A stretch of 18,865 nt of DNA from an uncultured Eggerthellaceae bacterium (GCA_902497215.1 CABVEH010000003.1:1-18865), one strand, 5' to 3'; numbered from the stretch's first letter, positions 1-7,236 are shown. Numbers and translations are program-made. Notes: generated from the sequence alone by a model not told the origin.

Positions 1-1
1 G

Positions 2-1219
2 CGGCGCCCCTCGGACACGGGCCTTACGGGCGGCGTTGCCGCCACAGTCAACGGCACCGAGATCGAGGAAGACAAGGTCACCCGCGCTATCAACAACTTC
101 CGCTTGAACAACAGCTACACCGAGGAAGACAAGTGGAAGGAATACCTCGAGAACCGCAAGTACACCGTTGAGAGCCTTCGCTACGAGATGCTGGGCTCGC
201 TCATCGACCAGGAGCTTGTGAAGCAATGCGCCGAGCAGCTGGGCGTCAGCACCGACGACGAAGAGATCCAGTCCTACGTGGAGAAGATGTCCAGCCAGTA
301 CTCCAGTGAGGAGGCATGGCTGAAGGCCGTCGAAGACGCCGGCTGGCAGAACGGGGTAGACGGCTACAAGGAGGCGCTGCGCTTCAGCATCCTCGAGAAG
401 AAGCTGCAGGACCAGTTCGACGCCGAGGTCGAGGCGTCGCTCGAGGACGAGGACACGCTGGTCGCCGAGCTGCAGGACAGCGCCGCCACCTACACCGGGG
501 CCAAGCGCACGTCGCACATCCTGTTCGGCGAGAACGACCAGGAGCTGGCCAACGAGGTGCGCGAGAAGATCCTCAACGGCGAGGACGCCGTGGCCGAGTA
601 CTCCACCGACGACACCACCAAGGAAAACGGCGGCGACGTGGGCTGGGACAAGACCAACTCCTTCGTCACCGAATACACCGACGCCATCGGCACGCTGGAA
701 AACGTCGGCGACATCAGCGAGGTGACCGAGTCCAAGTACGGCTACCACATCATCGAGCTCACCGACGTATGGACCGCGCCCGAGACCATCACCAGCTCCA
801 GCGACATGCCCGAGGAGTTCGTCACCGAGATCAAGGCGAACACCATCGAGACGGACGGCAACACGAAGTACACCGACTGGCTGGACAGCATGCGTCCCGC
901 CAACGACGTCGTGGTGAACCCCATGCCTGACAACGTTCCCTACAAGGTGGACATGAGCGACGTCTATTCCCAGGAGGAAGCAGACGAGATCACGCAGAAG
1001 GCGCTTGACGAGCTGATCAACGGCACTGCTGCCGAAGAGGCCGACACCGGTGCTGCCGAGGCAGCGGCCGGCGACGCCGATGCCGCTGCAGCTGCTGGCG
1101 ACGATGCCGCTGCGGCTGCAGACGATGCGGCAGCTGCTGGCGCAGCCGAGGGCGCCTTGGCCGACGAGGCTGCAGCCGACGCGGCCAACCCGGCCGACTC
1201 GGCCGAAGGCACGCAATAA
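2..1219 (+). CDS. Parvulin-type peptidyl-prolyl cis-trans isomerase (PpiC/SurA/PrsA-like), 5' end cut by the window
   Basis: The reading frame is open from base 2 to a TAA at 1217-1219, so the start and any signal peptide lie upstream; an internal TTG at 104 is not the start. Visible residues 11-34 resemble the beginning of a SurA N-terminal chaperone domain (VNGTEIEEDKV). A helical region follows, then a rotamase domain at about visible residues 168-257 with the typical elements SHILF, GGDVGW and KYGYHIIEL. Family knowledge: such proteins help fold exported proteins outside the membrane. The last 65 residues (nt 1022-1216) are almost only Ala, Asp, Glu and Gly, a low-complexity tail that is not part of the fold. 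A strong inverted repeat lies just after the stop. The family is clear; secretion is inferred because the N-terminus is missing. Confidence 0.88.
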   Translation, partial: RRPSDTGLTGGVAATVNGTEIEEDKVTRAINNFRLNNSYTEEDKWKEYLENRKYTVESLRYEMLGSLIDQELVKQCAEQLGVSTDDEEIQSYVEKMSSQYSSEEAWLKAVEDAGWQNGVDGYKEALRFSILEKKLQDQFDAEVEASLEDEDTLVAELQDSAATYTGAKRTSHILFGENDQELANEVREKILNGEDAVAEYSTDDTTKENGGDVGWDKTNSFVTEYTDAIGTLENVGDISEVTESKYGYHIIELTDVWTAPETITSSSDMPEEFVTEIKANTIETDGNTKYTDWLDSMRPANDVVVNPMPDNVPYKVDMSDVYSQEEADEITQKALDELINGTAAEEADTGAAEAAAGDADAAAAAGDDAAAAADDAAAAGAAEGALADEAAADAANPADSAEGTQ

Positions 1220-1229
1220 CTTCATATGC

Positions 1230-1269
1230 CAAGCAGCGAATGTGCGCTATACTGTTCATTCGCTGCTTG
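1230..1269 (+). terminator. 13-bp perfect inverted repeat after the isomerase gene, terminator-like
   Basis: The arms CAAGCAGCGAATG (1230-1242) and CATTCGCTGCTTG (1257-1269) are exact reverse complements with a 14-base loop, beginning 10 bases after the stop codon. There is no T-run after the right arm, so it is not a classical intrinsic terminator. It may stop transcription together with Rho or stabilise the 3' end. The loop holds TATACT (1248-1253), which could serve as a -10 box for the downstream tRNAs, although I see no convincing -35 box. Confidence 0.5.
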
Positions 1270-1293
1270 ATGTAGCATGCGGCCATTTGACGC

Positions 1294-1385
1294 GGAGAGG
1301 TGTCCGAGCTGGCCGAAGGAGCACGATTGGAAATCGTGTATGCCTCAAAAGGGTATCCGGGGTTCGAATCCCCGCCTCTCCGCCA
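1294..1385 (+). tRNA. tRNA-Ser (anticodon GGA)
   Basis: The acceptor stem GGAGAGG (1294-1300) pairs with CCTCTCC, followed by discriminator G1382 and an encoded CCA at 1383-1385. The anticodon stem CACGA/TCGTG encloses the loop with GGA at 1329-1331, which reads UCC and UCU. A long variable arm (class II tRNA) and the T arm CGGGG-TTCGAAT-CCCCG are present. The length of 92 nt fits serine tRNAs. Confidence 0.97.
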
Positions 1386-1432
1386 CTTTTTGATTGCATG
1401 GTCGTGCGCAAATCGGGCGGTTCATAGTCTTC

Positions 1433-1525
1433 GGAGGAGTGGCTGAGTGGTCGAAGGCGGCGGTCTCGAAAACCGTTATACCGGCGTTCCCGGTATCTAG
1501 GGTTCGAATCCCTACTCCTCCGCCA
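1433..1525 (+). tRNA. tRNA-Ser (anticodon CGA)
   Basis: The acceptor stem GGAGGAG (1433-1439) pairs with CTCCTCC (1515-1521), followed by discriminator G1522 and encoded CCA at 1523-1525. The anticodon loop CTCGAAA gives CGA at 1467-1469, which reads UCG. A long class II variable arm is present. It lies 47 bases downstream of the first serine tRNA and is probably co-transcribed with it. The 3' end is directly followed by an inverted repeat (1527-1628). Confidence 0.97.
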
Positions 1526-1526
1526 T

Positions 1527-1628
1527 CTTGCCTCTGTGATGCCCCATCTTGACGTTCAAGCATTTCGAAGCCGCACGAAGGCGTGCTTCTCATGCTTTCA
1601 CGCCAATCTGGGGCATCACAGAGGCAAG
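1527..1628. repeat. Perfect 20-bp inverted repeat flanking a 62-bp centre, abutting tRNA-Ser(CGA)
   Basis: The left arm (1527-1546, starting CTTGCCTCTG) and the right arm (1609-1628, ending CAGAGGCAAG) are exact reverse complements. Pairing continues imperfectly inward, and the centre holds a second short hairpin, GCACG-AAGG-CGTGC (1573-1586). The left arm begins one base after the CCA of the tRNA. No open frame of note lies inside. It may be a long transcript hairpin, a MITE-like element or a scar of an integration event; the sequence alone does not decide. Confidence 0.75.
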
Positions 1629-1657
1629 TGCTTTCCTGGTACGCCATCCTTGCATTC

Positions 1658-1674
1658 AAGGCCTCGCCTTTTTT
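1658..1674 (+). terminator. Possible intrinsic terminator after the tRNA-Ser genes
   Basis: A short hairpin AAGGC-CTC-GCCTT runs into six T (1669-1674). The stem is only five base pairs, so it is weak, but it is the only hairpin plus T-run between the tRNAs and the next gene. Confidence 0.4.
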
Positions 1675-1779
1675 CGCGAATCTAATTCGCATGCAGTTTT
1701 GGATGAATGAAGTTCGATGGGCGCGTTGCCCTCTTCTCGTGATGGTTGATTGCTATAGAAATCGGATACGATAAGCCGG

Positions 1780-2376
1780 ATGATACATTCGAATCCCGAA
1801 AGCATAGACGAGGCAGCGAGGCTCCGGGCGATGAGCTTGCAGGAGCTCTGGGAGTTGTTTCCCATTTCCTTGGTGGCGTCAAAGCCGGAATGGGCACAGC
1901 GATACCAAAGCATGGAATTGCGCCTCAGGGAAATGCTGTTTGATGTCGACGACGTTCGCATCAGCCACATCGGAAGCACCGCCATTAAGGGCATCTGGGC
2001 CAAGGACGTCGTGGACATCTTGGTAGAGGTTGGGGCGGAACAGAGCCTGGATGCGCTGGCCGGAAGGCTTGAGCGCAATGGATTCATCCGCATGTCCGAA
2101 AGCCCGTCGCGCATATCTCTCAACTACGGCTATACGCTGGATGGGTTTGCGGAAGAAGTCTTCCATGTGCATCTTCGCCACTGCGGCGACAACGACGAGC
2201 TTTATTTCAGGGACTATCTGAACGAGCATCCTGACGTGGCGGAAGACTATCAGCGACTGAAGCTGTCTCTATGGCGCGAGCACGAACATGATCGCGATGC
2301 CTACACGGAAGGCAAGACGGAGTTCGCCCGCAAGTGGACCGAAGAAGCCAAGCGTGCCTACAAGGGCAGGTATTGA
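1780..2376 (+). CDS. GrpB family (UPF0157) nucleotidyltransferase-like protein
   Basis: The 198-residue protein has the hallmark of the GrpB/UPF0157 family: HIGSTAIKGI (about residues 63-72) followed by AKDVVDILVEV, which matches the G-S plus downstream D-x-D pattern of the nucleotidyltransferase fold. The segment before it (SLQELWELFPI) also occurs in close relatives, which supports the ATG at 1780; an ATG at 1831 just before that segment is an alternative, and neither has a strong Shine-Dalgarno sequence. The biochemical role of the family is not established. The protein is soluble, without signal peptide or membrane segments. It stands alone between the tRNA cluster and an ATPase gene, in DNA that looks less GC-rich than the flanks, suggesting an accessory insertion. 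Confidence 0.85.
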   Translation: MIHSNPESIDEAARLRAMSLQELWELFPISLVASKPEWAQRYQSMELRLREMLFDVDDVRISHIGSTAIKGIWAKDVVDILVEVGAEQSLDALAGRLERNGFIRMSESPSRISLNYGYTLDGFAEEVFHVHLRHCGDNDELYFRDYLNEHPDVAEDYQRLKLSLWREHEHDRDAYTEGKTEFARKWTEEAKRAYKGRY

Positions 2377-2420
2377 GCGAAGCCGCAATCTGGCACGCGA
2401 CGCATTGCTTCCTCTTGACG

Positions 2421-2457
2421 AATAGGAAAAAAAGGAAAAAATAGGAAAAAAAGGAAA
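2421..2457 (+). repeat. Purine-rich tandem repeat upstream of the ATPase gene
   Basis: Two identical 18-base units, AATAGGAAAAAAAGGAAA, lie at 2421-2438 and 2440-2457, a period of 19 bases. They end 33 bases before the start codon of the ATPase. A TTGACG (2415-2420) just upstream could be a -35 box, but no good -10 box lies at the right distance. The tract may be a curved promoter element or a slippage-prone spacer. Confidence 0.7.
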
Positions 2458-2490
2458 GCCATCCAACAATGCTGCCAAGGGGTTTAGATC

Positions 2491-3594
2491 ATGGTTGTAG
2501 ATTCAATTTTTTCTCCCTCGTTCGGCAATCGTCCAAACAAGTTGGTTGGGCGCGAGCCCGTTTTGTCGGAGCTCATGGATGGGTTGACCAGCGCTCCAGG
2601 AAGTCGTGAGCGCGCAGTTGTTTTGCTGGGCCAACGCGGCAGTGGGAAGACCGTGCTGCTATGGGAGCTGGCGGAACGCGCTTCCAACGCAGGGTTTGTC
2701 GTGGCCAGCCCGACAATCGCGTCGGAAGGGATGCTTGAGCGAATAGTCGAGAAGATTCAGGATGCCGGAGAAAGTGCTCTGCGCAAGCGCAAGACACATA
2801 TCTCGGGCGCGACGCTAGGCGCCTTGGGATTTTCGGCCGGGTTGCAGTTTACGCGTGAGGTTCAGGAGTCCAAGAGCTTCCAGCATAAGCTCACACAGCT
2901 TGCGCGCCTTTTGACCCAACAGGACAAGGGAGTTCTTATCCTCGTCGACGAGCTTCAGGCGAACTCCCCCGAAATCCGACAGTTGGTGGTCGCATATCAG
3001 GAGCTGGTGGGGGAAGGTCTCAATGTTGCCATGGTCATGGCTGGGTTGCCTGGAGCTGTGTCGGCAACGCTTAACGACAAGGTTCTCACGTTTTTGAACA
3101 GGGCTAGAAAAGTCGAACTCGGGCCTCTTCCGTTTGCCGATGTGGATGCGTTCTATCGGGATTCCTTTGAACGTTTGGGCTTAGACGTCGCGGATGAGCT
3201 GAGGCGCAAGGCGTCCCATGCTGCAAACGGATCACCTTATCTGCTGCAGCTTATAGGACACAGCGTCGTCCTCTATGCCTCCGAAGACGGCATCGTGGAC
3301 AATGCGACCATCGAGGTGGCGATCAAGACTGCGCAAGAGGATTACGAGAACGATGTTTGCAAAACGACGCTTTCTGCACTTTCGGAAAGAGACGTTGAAT
3401 TTCTTAGCACAATGGTGTCGTTAGGCGTTCCTGCACGGATGTCCGAGTTGGCGAAGGCCATGGGGAGGAGCCCCGATTATGCGCAGAAATATCGACGCCG
3501 ACTGATAGACGCAGGCATCATCGAGGCTTCAGAACGCGGCATGGTCTCCTTTGCTGTGCCGTTTCTGGGGGAGTATCTAATGAATTTGCAGTAA
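2491..3594 (+). CDS. Orphan AAA-type ATP-binding protein with C-terminal winged helix
   Basis: The 367-residue protein has a Walker A motif GQRGSGKT at residues 47-54 and a Walker B motif (VLILVDE, residues 148-154). The overall arrangement is like AAA_16/Orc-like ATPases: an N-terminal VGRE motif (residues 19-22), a P-loop domain to about residue 270, then a helical and winged-helix region (about 290-367; MSELAKAMG...RRRLIDAGII). There are no membrane segments. AAGGGG (2477-2482) lies eight bases before the ATG and supports the start. Such stand-alone ATPases are common in actinobacterial accessory DNA; their function is mostly unknown and no partner gene is present here. Codon use (TTG, GTT, TTT, AGG) looks less GC-biased than in the flanking operons. 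Confidence 0.8.
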   Translation: MVVDSIFSPSFGNRPNKLVGREPVLSELMDGLTSAPGSRERAVVLLGQRGSGKTVLLWELAERASNAGFVVASPTIASEGMLERIVEKIQDAGESALRKRKTHISGATLGALGFSAGLQFTREVQESKSFQHKLTQLARLLTQQDKGVLILVDELQANSPEIRQLVVAYQELVGEGLNVAMVMAGLPGAVSATLNDKVLTFLNRARKVELGPLPFADVDAFYRDSFERLGLDVADELRRKASHAANGSPYLLQLIGHSVVLYASEDGIVDNATIEVAIKTAQEDYENDVCKTTLSALSERDVEFLSTMVSLGVPARMSELAKAMGRSPDYAQKYRRRLIDAGIIEASERGMVSFAVPFLGEYLMNLQ

Positions 3595-3841
3595 TGGACG
3601 GTTGACCGCGTTTCGCTTTCAGCGCCTTATGTAAGAATTGCGACGACACCATCATGGAAATTGCCGAATACCTGGTTCCTCCTTGCCCCTGCATTACGTT
3701 TGGGAAGCGTTGCTGCCTAGTCGGCCCATGTGCGAGCTTCCCTCTGTATAATCCTCACGGTTCTGAATTGGCAAAGGTCAATCGAAACAGCAGGAGTGGG
3801 CAACCAAGTCGTACGGCAAAGGCATCGGCCGGAGAGAGAAG

Positions 3842-4561
3842 ATGAACATCGACGAAGCGATAGACTTCAAGCAGTCGGGGCTTTCCGGGCACTACGCATC
3901 AAGGGGCAAGGTCGGCGAAACCGAGCCGCTTCTGGACGCCATAGCCGGAACCGTCGAGGAATGGGAAGAACTCGTCGCGTGTTATAAAGGCGCTCTCATG
4001 GAGATGACGACCCGCTTCGAAGTGCTGAACGAACAGTTCGCCTTGTGCTATGACCAGAATCCGATCGAGACGATAAAGGCGCGCCTGAAGAAACCCGACA
4101 GCATATACGAGAAGCTGAATAGGATGGGCGTGCCGCTGACGGTTTCCTCCATAGAGGAGAACATTGAAGACGTGGCCGGGATCCGCGTGATCTGTTCGTT
4201 CATGAGCGACATCTACCTCATCGCCGACTGTCTGCGAAGCCAGGACGACTTGAAGGTTGTGCAGGAGAAGGACTACATAAAAGATCCGAAGCCCAACGGC
4301 TACCGAAGTCTGCACATAATCGTCGAGGTGCCCATCTTCCTCAGGAAGGGCAAGAAGAGCGTGCGGGTCGAAATTCAGCTGCGCACGATCGCCATGGACT
4401 TCTGGGCAAGCCTCGAACACAAGATCCGCTATAAGAAGGACATCCCCGAGAGCGTCGTGAAAAAGCTTGGGATGGACCTGAAATCCACTGCCGAGCTGGC
4501 GAACTTGCTAGACGAGCGCATGCAGGAGGTAAGGAACGACATGCGCAAGTCCCTCGACTGA
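3842..4561 (+). CDS. Small alarmone synthetase (RelA/SpoT-domain GTP pyrophosphokinase, RelQ/RelP type)
   Basis: The 239-residue protein consists of one RelA/SpoT synthetase domain with no HD hydrolase, TGS or ACT domain, as in the small alarmone synthetases. Visible motifs are the substrate-binding KKPDSIYEKL (about 83-92), the Mg-binding segment EDVAGIRVI (109-117), the guanosine-binding DPKPNGYRSLH (148-158), EIQLRT (177-182) and WASLEHKIRYK (188-198). Family knowledge: it transfers pyrophosphate from ATP to GTP or GDP to make (p)ppGpp in the cytoplasm. GGAGAG (3831-3836), five bases before the ATG, supports the start. It is monocistronic, with a 247-base gap upstream and a convergent gene downstream. 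The catalytic residues look intact. Confidence 0.92.
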   Translation: MNIDEAIDFKQSGLSGHYASRGKVGETEPLLDAIAGTVEEWEELVACYKGALMEMTTRFEVLNEQFALCYDQNPIETIKARLKKPDSIYEKLNRMGVPLTVSSIEENIEDVAGIRVICSFMSDIYLIADCLRSQDDLKVVQEKDYIKDPKPNGYRSLHIIVEVPIFLRKGKKSVRVEIQLRTIAMDFWASLEHKIRYKKDIPESVVKKLGMDLKSTAELANLLDERMQEVRNDMRKSLD

Positions 4562-4620
4562 TAGTAGTTGCCGTGCAGTGCGATGTGCCAGAAGTGAACG
4601 TCCCTGTCACGCTGGACGCG

Positions 4621-5391
4621 CTAGGCGCAGAGGCGGGCCATCAGCAGGGCGCTTCCAAAGCGCATCATGCCACCCGACTTCACGGCATGCTTGACGCGCT
4701 CTGCATCGCCCACTATGCTGCCGGCCAACATGTCGGCTCCATGCTCGAACAGCACGGGCGACATCACCACCGACGGTCCCACAAGCGTCACGTAGGCGTC
4801 CTTCGCCAGTTCGAGCAGGCGAGGAGCGGTCTTGTTCTCAAGAGTTACGCCGGTCTGGAACACGAAGTCGGCCTCGGGAATCACGTATTCGCATGCCGGG
4901 TCGGGTGTGTCAAGCTCGGTGCGGCAGTTGCGTTCCAGCACGGTGAGGTTCGCGTACTCGACGATGCGGTCGACATGGGGGAAGTGCCCGATAACGACGA
5001 CGTTTGCATCGCCGCGCGCCTCTATGCGCGGACGCAGCAGCTCGAAGGCGTCCATCTTGTGAATGGTGCCGTCGGGGAGTTCCTGGCGTTCTTCGTATTC
5101 CACCCCCAAAGGCTCAAGCAGCTTCTGCTGGCCGTACCAGGCGTTGATCGCCGCGATGCCCAAAGTGGCCTCGTCGAAGGACCACGACTTGGACAGTTTG
5201 GCCATCTCGCGCAGCGGCAGCCCGCGGTAATCGCGGCCCTCGGAGCCCTTGGCTCCCCCTCTACAGGTGTACGAGACGCCGCAGCCGCTTTCCGCCTCGA
5301 CATACGACCAGTTGACGCCCAGGCAGTAGTCCTTCACCAGCACGTCCGCGGGGATTCCTTCGATCAGTTCGTCGTACATTTCCCATGACAT
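4621..5391 (-). CDS. DUF4213/DUF364 protein (putative heavy-metal chelation domain)
   Basis: The 256-residue soluble protein has an N-terminal DUF4213-like part (residues 1-90) and a C-terminal DUF364 Rossmann-like part (about 100-245). The latter is marked by VVVIGHFPHVD (131-141), the IPEADFVFQTG segment (171-181) and LVGPSVVMSPVLFEHGAD (203-220). The open frame continues upstream to 5514, but the ATG at 5391, preceded by AAAGG on the minus strand, starts exactly where the conserved MSWEMYDEL begins. Family knowledge: DUF364 has been proposed to bind heavy metals; no enzyme activity is established. It is transcribed divergently from the NTPase-ABC transporter operon over a short shared promoter region, so co-regulation with metal uptake is likely (inference). 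It converges with the alarmone synthetase gene. Confidence 0.85.
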   Translation of the reverse strand: MSWEMYDELIEGIPADVLVKDYCLGVNWSYVEAESGCGVSYTCRGGAKGSEGRDYRGLPLREMAKLSKSWSFDEATLGIAAINAWYGQQKLLEPLGVEYEERQELPDGTIHKMDAFELLRPRIEARGDANVVVIGHFPHVDRIVEYANLTVLERNCRTELDTPDPACEYVIPEADFVFQTGVTLENKTAPRLLELAKDAYVTLVGPSVVMSPVLFEHGADMLAGSIVGDAERVKHAVKSGGMMRFGSALLMARLCA

Positions 5392-5421
5392 AAGCTTCAG
5401 CCTTTCGCCAAACCGTCCCTG

Positions 5422-5453
5422 TTGTTTTATCCTGATATACGGATAATAATCAA
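5422..5453. promoter_or_regulatory. Divergent promoters with an overlapping palindrome, TTATCC-N8-GGATAA
   Basis: The palindrome arms are TTATCC (5427-5432) and GGATAA (5441-5446). For the rightward operon, TTGTTT (5422-5427), 17 bases, then AATAAT (5445-5450) make a plausible promoter. For the leftward DUF364 gene, TTGATT (complement of 5448-5453), 16 bases, then GATAAA (complement of 5426-5431) do the same. The palindrome fills both spacers, so a bound protein would be expected to block both genes. The regulator is not recognisable. Confidence 0.5.
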
Positions 5454-5484
5454 GATAGCACGATGCGGACGTTTGGGGAATGCG

Positions 5485-6105
5485 ATGCTGTTTCTTTTGA
5501 CGGGAGAATGCCAAATCGGCAAGACGCGCTGGCTCGAGGCGTTGGTGGGGCGCCTCGCCGAGGAAGGCGTGGAATCCTATGGCGTGATAGCGCCCGGCAT
5601 CTGGGTGCCCTCGGATTCGGAAGGCGCAAACGATCAGGGGCTGGAAAAGCTAGGCATCGACAACGTGCTTCTGCCCGAGGGCGAAAGGATCCCGTTCGCC
5701 AAGCGCCGCGACCTGGCCATACGCGACGGCCTGTTCCAAGGGGACAGCCAAAGCGAGCAGCTGGCCTTGGGCTGGCACATCTTCGACGAAGCCATCGGCA
5801 GGGTGAACGCGCATTTCGATGCGCTTGCCGAACGGCCCGCAAGTGAGCGCGCGAAGGCGCCTTCGCTTTTGGTGGTGGACGAGCTGGGCCGGCTTGAGCT
5901 TATGCGGGGCATCGGCCTGACGAGTGCGGTTAGGATGCTCGACGAGGGACCGTCCGAGGAATTCCCCCACGCGGTCGTCGTGGTGCGCGAAGCGTTGCTG
6001 CAGCTGGCGGAGGAGCGGCTCGCCCCCGCATGGCCCGAGATGAAGGCCATAGGCCCAAGCCGCGAAGCAGAGGAAGAGGTGCTCGCCGCTTTCAGCCGCC
6101 GATAA
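5485..6105 (+). CDS. THEP1-like nucleoside-triphosphatase (NTPase_1 family P-loop protein)
   Basis: The 206-residue protein opens with a P-loop, TGECQIGKT (residues 6-14), and has a Walker B-like LLVVDELGRLEL at 128-139. Both positions and the DExGxLEL form fit the THEP1/NTPase_1 family of small nucleoside-triphosphatases. The frame is open upstream to 5422, but the ATG at 5485 places the P-loop at the expected distance and has GGGGAA (5474-5479) just before it. Function in the cell is not established for this family. Here it is the first gene of a metal-transport operon, 90 bases before the permease, so it may act as a nucleotide-dependent accessory protein for metal or cofactor handling (inference). 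It has no membrane segment. Confidence 0.78.
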   Translation: MLFLLTGECQIGKTRWLEALVGRLAEEGVESYGVIAPGIWVPSDSEGANDQGLEKLGIDNVLLPEGERIPFAKRRDLAIRDGLFQGDSQSEQLALGWHIFDEAIGRVNAHFDALAERPASERAKAPSLLVVDELGRLELMRGIGLTSAVRMLDEGPSEEFPHAVVVVREALLQLAEERLAPAWPEMKAIGPSREAEEEVLAAFSRR

Positions 6106-6140
6106 CCCCGGCGGAATTTCACTGTAATTATGCTCGATTG

Positions 6141-6179
6141 TGGTATATACTTCTCGAAGATTATTCTTGTAAAAGAATA
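6141..6179 (+). promoter_or_regulatory. Extended -10 promoter candidate with a 7-bp palindrome downstream
   Basis: TGGTATATA (6141-6149) fits an extended -10 element, giving an expected start near 6156. Immediately downstream, TATTCTT (6162-6168) and AAGAATA (6173-6179) form a perfect inverted repeat with a four-base loop, GTAA. Its place in the leader, 17 bases before the permease start, suggests an operator or leader hairpin controlling the transporter genes separately from the NTPase gene. The sequence differs from the palindrome at 5427-5446. Confidence 0.4.
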
Positions 6180-6195
6180 GACAGTAGGGAAACGC

Positions 6196-7236
6196 ATGGA
6201 AGCAACCGAGCGCTGCTTGGAAAAATCCCATTCGAGCAGGCGTGCCGACCTCATAATCCTTGTGCTCGCGGTGCTGGCCGTTGTCATTGCGGCTGCGTCG
6301 CTTCTTCTCGGACGCTATCCTATTGACCCGGCGCAGGCCGTTGCCATGATCGTCGACTGCTTCGTTCCGCTGGATCCCACCTGGACAGACCAGCAGCAGA
6401 CGCTTTTCTTCAACGTGCGGCTTCCGCGCATACTGCTCGCACTCATGGTGGGATGCTGCCTTTCCGTTGCCGGTGCGGCGTACCAGGGAACCTTCCAGAA
6501 TCCGCTCGTCTCTCCGGACATCCTGGGAGCCAGCCAGGGCGCGGCCTTTGGCGCGGCCGTCGCCATCCTGGCCGGATTCACGGGCGCTATGGTTTCCGCG
6601 TCCGCGTTCTGCTTCGCGCTGTTCACCGTGTTCCTGGTGCTGCTCATAAGCGCCCGGGCCAAGGGCAACCACATGATGGTGGTGGTGCTGGCGGGCGTGA
6701 TGGTCAGCTCGCTGTTCCAGGCCGGCGTCTCCTACGCGAAGCTGGTAGCCGACCCCACCGACGAGCTGGCCGACATCACCTACTGGCTTATGGGCAGCCT
6801 GACCGGCGCGAAGATGAACCAGGTTGTCACCGTGTTCCCCATACTGCTGGTGGGCTGCGCGGTGCTGTTCGCCCTTCGGTGGCGCATCAACATACTGACC
6901 ATGGGCGACGACGAGGCGTCTACCATGGGAGTGAACGCCCGCCTGGTGCGCATAATCGTCATCGTTGCCGCCACGTTCATCACTGCGGCTTGCGTTTCCG
7001 TCACAGGAATGATCGGCTGGGTGGGCCTGGTCATCCCGCATCTGTGCCGGATGCTGGTTGGCGCCGACTACCGCAAGCTGATTCCGGCCTCCATGCTGAT
7101 GGGCGCGGGCTTCCTGCTGCTGGTGGACGACATCGCGCGCCTTGCCACCACGGCCGAGATCCCCATCGGCATCCTCACCGCGTTCGTCGGCGCGCCCTTC
7201 TTCCTCTACCTCATCACCAGGAGGAAGAAGCTATGA
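6196..7236 (+). CDS. FecCD/BtuC-type ABC transporter permease (probable metal oxyanion or chelate importer)
   Basis: The 346-residue integral membrane protein has about ten hydrophobic segments and the family signature RLPRILLALMVG (76-87), followed by GAAYQGTFQNPLVSPDILG (93-111). The segments ITYWLMGSLTG and IGWVGLVIPHLCRMLVG in the second half are also standard for FecCD permeases. The ATG at 6196 follows TAGGGA (6185-6190). Family knowledge: these permeases import iron chelates, cobalamin, haem or, in the Haemophilus MolBCA subgroup, molybdate/tungstate. The ATPase gene overlaps its stop codon (ATGA at 7233-7236), so the two are translationally coupled. The MoeA-like gene in the same run points to molybdate or tungstate (inference). 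Confidence 0.93.
   Translation: MEATERCLEKSHSSRRADLIILVLAVLAVVIAAASLLLGRYPIDPAQAVAMIVDCFVPLDPTWTDQQQTLFFNVRLPRILLALMVGCCLSVAGAAYQGTFQNPLVSPDILGASQGAAFGAAVAILAGFTGAMVSASAFCFALFTVFLVLLISARAKGNHMMVVVLAGVMVSSLFQAGVSYAKLVADPTDELADITYWLMGSLTGAKMNQVVTVFPILLVGCAVLFALRWRINILTMGDDEASTMGVNARLVRIIVIVAATFITAACVSVTGMIGWVGLVIPHLCRMLVGADYRKLIPASMLMGAGFLLLVDDIARLATTAEIPIGILTAFVGAPFFLYLITRRKKL

Noticed and set aside
1788..1797. TTCGAATCCC, identical to the T-loop part of both tRNA-Ser genes, as a possible attachment-site copy
   Set aside because: The match is only 10 bases, does not extend to the tRNA 3' end, and lies inside the start of the GrpB coding region; no integrase is present.
3747..3752. TATAAT as a promoter for the alarmone synthetase
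   Set aside because: It is a perfect -10 box, but no -35-like hexamer lies 16-18 bases upstream and it is about 90 bases from the start codon, so I did not list it as a feature.
3654..3845. A 63-codon open frame before the alarmone synthetase
   Set aside because: It has no ribosome-binding site or recognisable motif and overlaps the supported start of the synthetase.
4573..5388. A 271-codon open frame on the + strand
   Set aside because: It is antisense to the DUF364 gene, has no family-like motifs, and the minus-strand protein has clear conserved segments and a ribosome-binding site.
5650..7041. A 463-codon open frame on the minus strand
   Set aside because: It spans the antisense of two well-supported genes and their gap, and its translation is a His/Arg/Gly-rich composition typical of a GC-rich shadow frame.
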